A DNA stretch of 64,000 bases from Nymphaea colorata (Eukaryota > Streptophyta > Magnoliopsida > Nymphaeales > Nymphaeaceae), in the NCBI RefSeq assembly GCF_008831285.2, contig NC_045144.1:2048001-2112000 (forward strand), written 5' to 3'. The notes below the pieces were generated by a model that saw only the letters and a list, made by a program, of their open reading frames with translations, had not been told where the DNA came from and did no database searches. Shown piece after piece: positions 27,003 through 37,026 of this stretch. A program made the position numbers and the translations under genes. Each line of letters starts with the position of its first letter. Position 1 is the stretch's first letter.

Positions 27003-27420
27003 TGTTTGGTTGGGTCCAACCTCAAATGAAAACCTGACCCACTCACTCACTTGAGTGAGTGGGCAGAGAAAAGAGCAAAGGCACCCGACAGTGACATATG
27101 ACCTACTCTCATTTCTCATCTCTCCTTTTAAAAAATGAGGGGTTCTTCCCTCTTGCTCTCACATAGTAAAATGAGAAGGGGAGGAGGAAGACAATAAGAG
27201 AAGGAGGAGAAGAACACAGCCTTTATTGTGGGGGTTGATCAACAGGTCAAGAAGAGAGAGAAGAGACAAAGAAGAAAGAGGGAATGAAGGCAGTCTTCAT
27301 TGGGCGATCTCTTTCTTGTTTCTTTTGGGGTTCTTTCTCATATAAGAGAGTGCTATTTTTCTCTTGTGTTTTCCGTCTTTCTTAAAACAGTAAAGACATT
27401 GCTACTGGTGTATTTGGACC

Positions 27421-27483
<63 letters not shown>

Positions 27484-27952
27484 TTCTTCAAACAGTAAAG
27501 CTACTGGTGTATTTGGTCCCTTACAGATATATAGATATCATTGCCCGTAGTTTTTTACCTCATTATTGGGGTTTTTTCACGCATACTTGGTGTGCATCTT
27601 TTCTATTGTTTTATTCCTGCAATATGTTCATTTATTATTGAAATTTCAGCATTACACCTATTATATTAGTTATGAACTTGGTATGAGCAGTTTTGTGCAC
27701 TGCCTACTATCAAACTAGATGGTTTGGACTATTATATTGATGTTAAAGGCTGTCGTTAGCTGCATAATTATTGGATATATGTATTCTTGAAGTTTGAGAG
27801 TATTTGTGACTGCATTAACTGTTGAAATTGACTGGTTATTGTCTTTCTAAGTATTGGTCTGCAGGGGTAATCTATTCTTACAAGAATATATCCATTTTGT
27901 GAGTTATTTTATAAGATTAAAACAATGTTTTTTAGTAAAAACAACCATAACA
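27003..27952 (+). repeat. 5' LTR of Ty1-copia element
   Basis: Begins TGTTTGGTTGGGTCC and ends about ...CCATAACA just before the primer-binding site. The first ~770 bp match 31,650-32,375, including CTGACCCACTCACT and CTTGAGTGAG, the CACCCGACAGTG block, AAGAAAGAGGGAATGAAGG, and an (AT)n tract (27,425-27,479 here). The LTR pair is clearly diverged, so the insertion is old. Confidence 0.8.
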
Positions 27953-27955
27953 AAG

Positions 27956-27969
27956 TAGTATTAGAGCAC
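27956..27969 (+). other. Primer-binding site (tRNA-Met type, degenerate)
   Basis: TAGTATTAGAGCAC sits 3 bp after the LTR end. It resembles the TGGTATCAGAGC initiator-Met PBS of plant copia elements, with two transitions. Confidence 0.65.
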
Positions 27970-27997
27970 TAGTTGTAGTGTTCATTCTTATTGAAAG

Positions 27998-30900
27998 ATG
28001 GAGTCGACCTCTATTAGGATTATCTCTCTAAATGGAAACAACTAAACTATATGGAAAGCAAAAATGGAAAATTTGCTCTATTGTAAAGATTTTTATGCAT
28101 CCATTGAAAACAAGAGACCAACAAATATGACAAATGATAAATGAAAGCTATTACATAGGAAAACCATAGGCACCATTAGTGTTAGATGACAGTGACTTTC
28201 ATTTGGTATCCACAAAGACGAGTAGGAAGTCAATATGACAGAAGTTGCATGATCTTTACGAGAGGAAAACAGACAGAAAGAAGACTTTCTTGATCAGGAA
28301 ATTGGTAAATCTCAAGCTTAGAGAAGGGAGCCATGTGTCAAAGTATTTGAATGAAGTGCAGAGCATAATTAATTAGTTGTCAACTATGAAAATGATAAAT
28401 GATGAGTTACGTGCACTTTTATTACTTAGTTCTCATCCAAAAAGTTGGGAGACTCTAGTTGTTTCTTTAAGCAACTCCACTCGAGAATGTGTGCTAACGA
28501 TGAAGCATGTAACTAGTAGTATTTTAAGTGAAGCGATAAGGAAAAAGTCTCTTGGTACTAGTATTTCACAAGTGCTGGTGATGGGAGATCGGGGCAGACA
28601 GAAGAACCGTCATAAATGACATGACAAATCAAAATCCAGGTCCAAGGCCCAAGATGACAGATAAATGCTTTTATTATGGTATTATAGGTCACAAAAAGAT
28701 TAATTGCATAAAATAGAAAGAAGAAAAATAACATAAAAAGAAGAGTCAAGAGAGTGAGAAACTAAAAGAATACACTGCAATTGGTTCAGATGATGAGGTA
28801 GTATTATTTTTATATGAGGAAAATGATTGTCTTACAGTTGATTATGGTAATTCTACATGGATATTAAATACTAGAACATCTTATCATGCCATACCATTTA
28901 GAAATTTGTTCTCATCCTACAGAGCATTGATCTTGGAGTAGTTCACATGTTCAACAATTATATTCGAAGATTATTGGGGTAAGAGATGTTCGCATTGAGA
29001 TGGGCACAAGTTGCAAATTAACTTTGAGAGATGTGAGACATGTTTCAGATCTTAAAATGAATATATTGTCTAGACTGATTGAAAATTCACAAAATGGGCA
29101 TTAGTGTTAGCTAGAAATAGCAGATTTGACTCTTTATATGGTATGAAGTCTCGAATCAGTAGTGTTGAGGTAAATGCAATTACTAATAGTACTTTGTCAG
29201 ATTTGTAGCATAGGAGGCTAGGTCATATAAGTTAAAGAGGAAACGACTTACTTGTCAAGAAGAATTTGTTACTAAAGCCAGATGGTGCACAGTTTTCTCC
29301 TTATGATTATTGCTTGATTGGTAAGTTGCATATAATCTCTTTTTAGAGAAAGCTTTCTTCAAAGACTAAAGATGTATTAGATTTAGTTTATTTAGATATG
29401 TGTAGACCTATAATGACATCTAAAGGTGGAACATCCTATTCAGTTACATTTATTGATGATACATCTAGGTAGGTGTGGGCTTTTACAATGAAAAATAAAA
29501 ATGAAGTAATATCTTCATGACTTTTCATGCAGCGATTGAGCGTGAGACAGGAAAGAAGATGAAGAGACTGCGTACAGATAATGGTGGATCACTTCTTCTA
29601 TACGAGAATATTGTTTTAAGCATGTATTAGACATGAAAAGATACTTTCCTATACTCCACAATAGAATAGAGTTGCAGAAAGGATGAACAGAACTATAGTT
29701 AAGAGAATCAGAAGTTTGTGTTGCCTAAGTACTTTGGAGGAGAGACAATGGACACTGTAGTTTATTTGATAAACAGATCTCCTTCAGTGCCTCTAGATGG
29801 AGATATTACAGAGAAAGTTTGGTCATATAAAGTATGACCACCTCAAAGACTTTGGTTGCTTTCATGCATGTACCTAAATAACATCGAACTAAAGTAGATG
29901 ATAAAGTTATTTCTCTAATATTTCTTGATTATGCAGATGATGAATTTGGTTACATGTTATGGAATCTAAAGAATGACAAAATCTACAAGAATTGTTATAT
30001 TGTCTTCAGAGAAGATCAGATGATTGAAGATATCATGGGAATCAAACAATCATGTGTGAATACTAGTGGTGTTCATAGACCAACCTGTGCATAACTTGAA
30101 GAATCTTCATCTGAGCATAGTGATGTTGATGAAAATGTAGAGGAAGAGTAAATAGAGGCAGAGAAGCAGTATACAGATAACAGTCCTATGGAGACTCAAA
30201 CTGATGCATGAGTTGGAGAGAGAGTTTCCTCCTCATTCAAAACTAATTGAAAAGCAATTTGGGAGAGGTAAAAGAACACATATTTCATCTACTAGATATT
30301 CTGCTAATGAATATATTATGTTTACAGATAGTGAAAAGCCAAAATCCTATATAGAGGTGCTAGATGATGTGCACAGAGAATAATAGATTCAAGCCATACA
30401 GGAAGAGATGAATTCTCCACATAAGAATCACACTTTTGATTTTGTAGAACTACTAGAAGGTAAGAATGTATTGCAAAATAAGTAGATCTACAAACTTAAA
30501 AATGAAGACCAAGACAAGTTGAGATACAAAGCTTGGTTAGTGGTAAAAGGTTTCAAGCAGAAAAGAAGTATTGGTTTTGATGAAATTTTTTCTCATGTGG
30601 TTAAAATGTCATCTATCAGAGTAATGCTTAATTTGGTGGCATATCTAGACTTGGAGTTAGAACAGTTAGATGTAAAAATTGTTTTTCTTCATGGAAATCT
30701 AGAAGAAGAAATTTACATGATACAATCAGAAGGTTTTGTAGTTGCTACGAAGAAGCACATGGTTTGCAAGTTAAGGAAGAACTTGTTGTTGTCACAAGAG
30801 AAATATTTTGAGAAGGTGTTTAGTAAATTCAATATGAAAGATATCAAAACAGTAAGTACTCCTTTAGCAGGATATTTTAAATTAGGATATGAGCAATGTC

Positions 30901-31632
30901 CATCATCAGTAAATGAAAAAGAAAGAATAGAAAATGTACAATATGCTTCCACAGTAGGGAGTCTAATGTACGATATGGTTTACATACTTCTAGACTTGTT
31001 TTATACAATTGGGGTTCTGAGGCGCGGTTCTTGTCAAATCTAGGCAAGAAGCATTGGGCAGTAGTGAAGTAGATCCTAAGGTATCTTAAAAATACTTCTA
31101 GTTACTGTTTATATTTTGATGACTATAAACCAGAGATACAAGGATTTGTTGATGCAGACATGACAAGTGACTTGAACTCTAGGAAGTCTCTTTCTTATTA
31201 TGTCTTCACTTTAGTAGGAAAAGTTGTATCATGGTAGTCCAGGTTGTAGAAGTGTGTTGCTCTTTCCACTACAGAAGCAAAATATATTGCAGCAACTGAA
31301 GCTTGTAAAGAGTTGTTGTGGATGAAGAGTTTTCTTTATGATATAGGTCTTAGCAAGAAAACCTATGTGTTGCATTGTGATAGCTAAAGTGTTATACACT
31401 TAACGAAGAATTCAGCTTTCCATTCAAGGACCAAGTACATTGATGTTAAATATAATTAGATTCGTGCCTTTGCTTGAGCAAAAACTAATGCAGTTAGAGA
31501 AGAATCCTACAGATATGAGGACGAAGTCTTTACCTAAAGAGAAGCATGACAAGTGTAGAGACCTAGTTGGCATGACTACCTTTAAGGTAGTGCATTAAGT
31601 TTGTTTATTTTGTAAGTATAATTCATCTCTTG
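27998..31632 (+). pseudogene. Ty1-copia gag-pol, heavily decayed
   Basis: Domains in copia order on the plus strand. Gag starts at the ATG at 27,998 (MESTSIRIISLNG). A zinc-knuckle-like CFYYGIIGHKKINC lies near 28,665-28,707, with the second Cys replaced by Tyr. A protease-like segment near 28,855-28,890 reads ILNTRTSYHA, where the catalytic DTG is lost. A GAG-pre-integrase RRLGHIS motif is near 29,210. Integrase follows with LDMCRP, FIDDTSR and RTDNGG (29,390-29,590). Reverse transcriptase is the longest open piece (30,519-31,043), with KAWLVVKGFKQ and EQLDVKIVFLHGNLEEEIYM. The segment between KLRK and LSQEKYFEKV is missing, which removes the catalytic palm. RNase H motifs follow (DADMTSDLNSRKS, ALSTTEAKYIA). 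Many in-frame stops and shifts occur, so this is a non-functional retroelement copy. Confidence 0.85.
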
Positions 31633-31649
31633 AGGCTGGAGGGGGAGTT
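31633..31649 (+). other. Polypurine tract of copia element
   Basis: GGCTGGAGGGGGAGTT lies immediately before the 3' LTR start, the usual place for plus-strand priming. Confidence 0.7.
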
Positions 31650-32056
31650 TGTTGGGTTGGGCATAGCCTCAAATGAGGACCTGACCCACTCACTGACTTG
31701 AGTGAGCGGGTAGAGAAAAGAGAAGGGCACCCGACAGTGCTCTACTCTCTTTTCTTGTCTCTCCTTTTCAAAAACAAGGAGTTCTTCCTTCTTGCTCTCA
31801 CATAGTAAAACAAAAAAGGGAGGAGGAAGGCAAGAAGAGAAGGACGAGAAGAACGCTGCCTGGGTTGATCAGCATGTTAAGAAGAGAGAGAAGAAACAAA
31901 GAAGAAAGAGGGAATGAAGGCAACCTTCATTGGGGGATTTCTTTCTTGTTTCTTTTGGGGTTCTTTCTTTCATTCATATAAAAGAGTGTTATTCTTCTCT
32001 TGTGTTAGCTGTTTTTTTTAAATAATAGAGATATTGCTGCTGGTGTATTTGGTCCT

Positions 32057-32106
<50 letters not shown>

Positions 32107-32375
32107 AAGTCTCTTTGCAAATTGGTTTTTTACTCCATTATTGAGGGTTTTTTCACGTATACTTGATGTGCATCTTTTCTATTGTTTTGTTCTTACATTA
32201 TGTTCATTTATTATTGAAATTTCAACATTACACCTATTATAGCAGTCATAAACTTGGTATGAGCAGTTTTGTGCACTACCTACTATCAAACTAGTTGGTT
32301 TGGGTTGCTATATTGATGCTAGAGACTATTGTTAGTTGTGTAATTATTGGATATATGTATTCTTGAAGTTTTGAG
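31650..32375 (+). repeat. 3' LTR of Ty1-copia element, truncated
   Basis: Starts TGTTGGGTTGGGC and follows the 5' LTR to GTATTCTTGAAG near 32,370, where similarity stops. About 170 bp present at the end of the 5' LTR are missing, so no target duplication can be read on this side. An (AT)n tract lies at 32,059-32,101. Confidence 0.8.
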
Positions 32376-32913
32376 TCGAGAAAGGGGCATGGGCGAAGCG
32401 AGAGTTTCATCTTTGGGCAAGGGTTTTTTTTTATATATCGAGTGGTTGCATTCTGAGGGAGGGTGGTTTTGATTAAGAGCGTATTTTTGCATTCATGAAG
32501 GACAGAAATACACTGTGCTCTCAACGGGACACATTTCCAAAAACAAGGTGTTCATGGGACAATATGTTATTTGAACCAAACACCCTCTTAGGGATCTGAA
32601 TGTTCATAGCTGCCTGGCATTTCATGCACATACGAGCTCCAATACAATGCATCAAAGTGGACATGTGTGTGTAATCAGATTTTATAGCCTAAATCTGGCC
32701 ATAGAAGTCTACCCTTTTATAGGAAAATTAATGTTCCTCATGTACAATGGGGATCTGATTGTTAACAATCGGGTAATTGCATTACATGGGGTAGCATTGA
32801 CACACACAAGAGCTTATAGCAATCCAATCTTTTCAATACGAAGCAGAAGATCACTATGTACGATGGGGACCCAGTTGTTAATAGCCACACAATGCATTAG
32901 GGACCCCGTTTGT
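32376..32913. other. Intergenic, no gene recognised
   Basis: The part at 32,560-32,600 ends ...AACCAAACACCCTC, which resembles a PIF/Tourist TIR. I could not find its partner, and the abrupt copia LTR break lies just to the left. Confidence 0.35.
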
Positions 32914-33109
32914 TAGGGGTAGAGCCATAAATTTTCTAAGTGGGTCGAATTGTAGTTCCAAAATTTCAACAAGGGCCAAAATACAATTTTTCAAAATTTT
33001 TGTGTAGAATAAATGATTTTTTTTCAAAAATTTATATCTAATTTTTTTTCTTTCTTGAAATTTTGAGGGGGGCAAGTTCCCTTCCGGCCATTCCTTGGCT
33101 CCACCAGTA
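32914..33109. mobile_element. hAT-like MITE (196 bp)
   Basis: The left end TAGGGGTAGAGCCA and the inverted right end TACTGGTGGAGCCA match at 11 of 14 positions. Flanking 8-mers CCGTTTGT (32,906-32,913) and GTGTTTGT (33,110-33,117) match at 6 of 8, as expected for an old 8-bp hAT duplication. The ends resemble those of the element at 63,226-63,822. It is non-coding and lies about 0.9 kb upstream of the AP-3 delta start. Confidence 0.5.
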
Positions 33110-33175
33110 GTGTTTGTGTGTATGCTTAGATTACTACAACCACAACCTAGCCATTGCAATACAGACTGTTTACAA

Positions 33176-33416
33176 GAGTGCATTTGACAGCATTGAATTT
33201 TAGATCCAAGGCTGATTTGAAATCCATTTTATGTAGGTTGGACCCATAAAGTAAACAAACACAAGATTTCATATTTGTAGAAAAATGAACATTTGAGATC
33301 CTCAATATGTGGCCAAAACCTTAGATTTGAAGGCGTCTAACCTCAATGTTTGAATCTGAGATCCTTAATTATCTCAAATCAACTTGAACCTCAAATGCAA
33401 GGCTATCAAACACACC
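33176..33416. mobile_element. Tourist-like (PIF/Harbinger) MITE
   Basis: The left end GAGTGCATTTGACAGC and the inverted right end GGTGTGTTTGATAGCC are similar, and inward similarity continues (TGATTTGA(A/G)AT in both arms). The right flank is TTA, a typical target, but the left flank is CAA, so the target duplication is eroded or the end is off by a few bases. It lies about 0.6 kb upstream of the AP-3 delta start. Confidence 0.45.
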
Positions 33417-33596
33417 TTAAGTAATCCAATTGCTGCATCCAGGGGCTTTACACACACACACATGCACATGTATATGCTGCTGCATAGTTATGACAAAAAA
33501 ATGATCATAGCATGTTGGAGCTCGTGTGTGACATACATACATTTAATTGAATATCATGTAACTGCACTCCAGGTGAACAGTATTTGGTAAGCAAAG

Positions 33597-33605
33597 TATA
33601 AATTC
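33597..33605 (+). promoter_or_regulatory. Possible TATA box for AP-3 delta gene
   Basis: GTATAAATT is about 430 bp upstream of the start codon. If used, the leader would be long and would contain the uORFs below. The start site cannot be fixed from sequence. Confidence 0.25.
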
Positions 33606-33828
33606 ATATAATTAGATTTAAATGTCTGTTTGACGGCCGTATATTGATATGTGGAATTCACTAACAAAACCAAATTCAAATGTGTATTATCAATAACACC
33701 CAAGTCCCCCCATCAAATCCAACAGATCGCATGAAGGTGGTATCTGATAAGTACGGACTAACCCAACCATTCCGAAGGGACTTCTTTACTGGATACTCGA
33801 GAGGCACAACGAGTTCGACGCGTACAAC

Positions 33829-33880
33829 ACTTTCCTTTCTCGTCTCCCCCGACTCTCTCTATCTCTTTCCCATTTCTCGT
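33829..33880 (+). promoter_or_regulatory. CT-rich (Y-patch-like) leader element
   Basis: A pyrimidine-rich stretch with repeated CTCTCT/TTTCTCGTC lies 150-200 bp before the start codon, as is common around plant transcription starts and 5' leaders. Confidence 0.4.
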
Positions 33881-33885
33881 CGGCG

Positions 33886-33933
33886 ATGATTGGAGTAAAG
33901 CTTAAACGAAAACCATGGGGAACGAGGCAGTGA
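33886..33933 (+). other. Upstream ORF 1 (15 codons)
   Basis: The ATG at 33,886 reads MIGVKLKRKPWGTRQ then TGA. It would be translated only if transcription starts upstream of it. It overlaps uORF 2 in another frame. Confidence 0.4.
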
Positions 33934-33965
33934 TCTCCTTTCTTGTAGACCCTCTCGATCCCTAA
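33915..33965 (+). other. Upstream ORF 2 (16 codons, strong Kozak)
   Basis: ATG at 33,915 in context AACCATGGGG (A at -3, G at +4) reads MGNEAVISFLVDPLDP then TAA, 65 bp before the main start. The context is at least as good as that of the main ATG, so it could limit AP-3 delta translation unless a leader intron or a downstream start site removes it. Confidence 0.4.
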
Positions 33966-33983
33966 TTTTCTCATCTGTATCCA

Positions 33984-33992
33984 AAACCCTAA
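33984..33992 (+). promoter_or_regulatory. telo-box AAACCCTAA
   Basis: An exact AAACCCTAA lies 38 bp before the start codon. In plants this motif is frequent near the 5' ends of broadly expressed genes. Confidence 0.5.
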
Positions 33993-34029
33993 TCCTAATT
34001 TCCTTCCATAGATCGATCTCGTCGGGGTG

Positions 34030-37026
34030 ATGGCGGGTTTATCGTCATCGTCTTCGTCGTCGCCGTCGATCATGGAGTCGCTGTTCCAGCGGAGCCTGGA
34101 AGATATGATCAAGGGCCTGCGTGCCCACCCCTTAGGTGAGCCCCTCTTCCTTTCCAAATGTCTGGAGGAGGCCCGCCGGGAGGCGCGCTCCACCGACCAC
34201 GACACCAAGACCGCCGCCCTGGAGAAACTGGCCTACGCCCGCTCCGTCCTAGGCGTCGACTCCTCCCCCTGGTCTGATTTCCACGTCGTCGAGGCCATGA
34301 GCTTTCCCCGCCACGCCCACCGCCGCGTCGGCTACCTCGCCGCCTCCCTCTCATTCTCCGATTCTACCGAGGTCCTCCTCCTCATCACCAACCTCCTCCG
34401 CAAGGACCTGACTGGAAAGTCCGAGCTCGATGCTGCACTCGCCCTCGAGTTTCTCTCCGTGGCCGCCACCCCTGACCTCGCGCGCGACCTCACTCCCGAG
34501 GTTTTCGCGCTCCTGGGCTCCGGCAAGCCTTATCTCAAGAAGAAGGCCATCGCCGTCCTCGTTAGGCTCTTCGACAGGTATCCGGACTCCGTCCGTGTGT
34601 GCTTCAAGCGGCTTGTCGAGAGTCTCGATGCATCGGACGTGCAGGTGGTATCCGCGGCCATTGGAGTTTTCTGCGAGCTGGCGGCGAAGGATCCCCGATC
34701 GTATCTGCCGTTGGCGCCTGAGTTTTATAAGGTTCTGGTTGATTCGAAGAACAACTGGGTGCTGATCAAGGTAGTGAAAATCTTCGCGTCGCTTGCCCCA
34801 CTGGAGAGCAGGCTGGGCAACAAGGTGGTCAGGCCGATCTGCGAGATCATGAGGAAGACCGGTGCAAAGTCTCTCATGTTTGAGTGCATTAGGGCGATAG
34901 TCTTGAGCTTTTCTGAGCATGATGACGCGGTTGCTTCAGCTGTTGAGAAGATTCGAGAGTTGCTGCTTGATGAAGATCCAAATTTGACCTATCTTGGATT
35001 ACAGGCGCTTCTGATTTTGATGCCGAAGCGGCTGTCCGCCGTCCTAGAGAACAAGGACGCCGTCGTGAAGTCCCTCGAACATGGAGATCCCTCGATCAGG
35101 AGGGTGGCACTAACTCTGGTGATGGGTATGGTGTCTGAGGACAATGTAGTTGAAATTTCGAGGGTCTTGGTGAGTTATGCCTTTAAATCTGACCCTGAGT
35201 TCTGTAACGAGATATTGGGATCGATCCTTTCAACTTGCAGTCAGAATCTTTACGAATTAGTTGTGGATTTCGATTGGTATGTCTCACTACTCGGGGAGAT
35301 ATCGAGGAGTCCACACTGCGGGCACGGGGAAGAAATTGAGCGACAACTGATAGACATTGCTCTCAGAGTCAAGGATGCTAGAGTCGAGCTGGTTCGTGTT
35401 TGTCGGGACCTTCTGATAGATCCTGCTTTGCTCGGCAATCCTCTAATGGACAGGATTTTGTCAGCGGCTGCGTGGATTGCTGGCGAATATGTCGACCTCT
35501 CAAAGAATCCGATTGAATTAGCGGAGGCATTACTGCAGCCACGTGCAAATTTCGTACCACCTGCTGTAAGGGCTGTTTATATCCAGTCAGTGTTCAAAAT
35601 TTTTGTTTTCTGTTTATATTCAGATTTTATGCAACCTGAATCTGCCAATGAGCTAGATTCTTGCAATGATGGTAAGATCTCTGTAAAGAAGAAGAATTTA
35701 GATAAGTTTGCTGCATTAAGCTTGTCTGAGGAATCAGTAGATAATAAGATAGAAATGGACACTGTAAATTCAGAGGATAAATTGGTGCCTGAAACATCAA
35801 GTGCAGTTCTTGAATGTATGTTCGAAGATAGGTTTCCTGTGAAGCTAGGTGGTGGAGAACAAGTTTCTTCAATGGCTGTGACAGAGAAGGGTATATACTC
35901 TTGCAATTCTATTTTTCATCTTCTAAATCTAGTTAGAGGATCTATCTCTCCACTGGTGGACATCGATCATGTTGATGTTCAAGAGAGGGCAAGGAATGTA
36001 CTTGGATTCATTAATTCACTGGAGAAAATTCCTGGGTTTTGTGTAGAGGAAAATGTTAGTGAAGATACTTTCTTTGTGCAAAAGAAGGAAAACAAGAGAG
36101 CTTTCGAGTTCATTGAGCTGATGTATGGAATCTTTTTGGAGGAACTTGGTCCCGTATCTGTCTATGCCCAACAGAGGGTTCAAGTGCCCGACGGACTTGT
36201 CCTTAAGGAAAATCTTGCTGATCTGGACAGCATCTTGGGGGGTGACGTTTCTCAACTTGGCAGCTTCAGAGATGAGAACAGAGAAAATAGGGAATGGGAT
36301 GTTCATCTGTTTAATTTGCAAAAGAATGAAGATAAGAAGCCAACCGATGAGTCCTCATCTCTGCTGTCTGAACACAGAAAGCGACATTTGATGTACTACC
36401 TACCTACTGAAATAGAACCATCCGAATCTAATGACTACCCACCTGCTAATATTAGTCAATCACTTGGTCATTCTTCTGATACTACTAATGATCTTGCAAA
36501 ACTTACGGAGAAGTCATTAATATCAAAGATGACAAACCGCTCAAAACCACGGCCTCAGGTTGTAAAGTTGGATGAAGGAGATGAAGTAAGGAAACCTGCT
36601 GCAAGGCGAGGACAGGGTCAGCTTACTTCCACAGTAAATAATGTGCAAGAAGGGGAAAGGGAATCATCAGTGTCATCACATCCAGTGAATGATAAAGCAG
36701 AGTCAAGTAAATTCTTGAATGAGTCAACCATTAAAATGGATAGAAGTTCAACATTGCTTGGTGAAACTAGCTTGCCAGAAAAAGAAAAATATGGCCGTGG
36801 AGAAAAGCATGGAGATGGAAATTCAAGTTTGAAAATGGATAAGAGTCGTAGCAGGGATAAAGATCGGCATAGGGATTCTTCCAGGCATGATAAGAAAGAT
36901 AAAGAAAGTACAAAGCACTCAAGTAAGAGTGATCGTCATCGCACAAAGCATAAGAACCAGCAAAGATCAAAAAGTCCCATATCTGTAGACCCAAAGACGA
37001 CAGTAATTCCAGATTTTCTCTTGTAG
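34030..37026 (+). CDS. AP3D: AP-3 complex subunit delta (delta-adaptin)
   Basis: Large subunit of the heterotetrameric AP-3 adaptor, which sorts cargo at trans-Golgi/endosomal membranes to the vacuole; the Arabidopsis counterpart is PAT4. A single uninterrupted frame of 998 codons. The ATG is at 34,030 (context GTGATGG); the GTG three bases upstream is not a credible start. Residues 5-13 are poly-Ser. A second ATG (residue 15, MESLFQRSLEDMIKGLR) matches the usual family start. Residues ~15-535 form the adaptin N-terminal HEAT/ARM trunk (YLKKKAIAVLVRLF, NNWVLIKVVKIFASLAPLE, DPNLTYLGLQAL, WIAGEYVDL). Residues ~535-920 are a Ser/Glu-rich hinge. Residues ~925-985 are a Lys/Arg/His/Ser-rich tail, followed by a short hydrophobic end (VIPDFLL). 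It is longer than the ~870 aa I recall for Arabidopsis, mainly through the hinge. GC content falls sharply from 5' to 3'. No neighbour on either side is functionally linked. Confidence 0.95.
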   Translation: MAGLSSSSSSSPSIMESLFQRSLEDMIKGLRAHPLGEPLFLSKCLEEARREARSTDHDTKTAALEKLAYARSVLGVDSSPWSDFHVVEAMSFPRHAHRRVGYLAASLSFSDSTEVLLLITNLLRKDLTGKSELDAALALEFLSVAATPDLARDLTPEVFALLGSGKPYLKKKAIAVLVRLFDRYPDSVRVCFKRLVESLDASDVQVVSAAIGVFCELAAKDPRSYLPLAPEFYKVLVDSKNNWVLIKVVKIFASLAPLESRLGNKVVRPICEIMRKTGAKSLMFECIRAIVLSFSEHDDAVASAVEKIRELLLDEDPNLTYLGLQALLILMPKRLSAVLENKDAVVKSLEHGDPSIRRVALTLVMGMVSEDNVVEISRVLVSYAFKSDPEFCNEILGSILSTCSQNLYELVVDFDWYVSLLGEISRSPHCGHGEEIERQLIDIALRVKDARVELVRVCRDLLIDPALLGNPLMDRILSAAAWIAGEYVDLSKNPIELAEALLQPRANFVPPAVRAVYIQSVFKIFVFCLYSDFMQPESANELDSCNDGKISVKKKNLDKFAALSLSEESVDNKIEMDTVNSEDKLVPETSSAVLECMFEDRFPVKLGGGEQVSSMAVTEKGIYSCNSIFHLLNLVRGSISPLVDIDHVDVQERARNVLGFINSLEKIPGFCVEENVSEDTFFVQKKENKRAFEFIELMYGIFLEELGPVSVYAQQRVQVPDGLVLKENLADLDSILGGDVSQLGSFRDENRENREWDVHLFNLQKNEDKKPTDESSSLLSEHRKRHLMYYLPTEIEPSESNDYPPANISQSLGHSSDTTNDLAKLTEKSLISKMTNRSKPRPQVVKLDEGDEVRKPAARRGQGQLTSTVNNVQEGERESSVSSHPVNDKAESSKFLNESTIKMDRSSTLLGETSLPEKEKYGRGEKHGDGNSSLKMDKSRSRDKDRHRDSSRHDKKDKESTKHSSKSDRHRTKHKNQQRSKSPISVDPKTTVIPDFLL

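Noticed and set aside
34109-36391. Antisense and off-frame open frames over AP-3 delta (up to 189 codons)
   Set aside because: Shadows of the real gene in its GC-rich 5' part.
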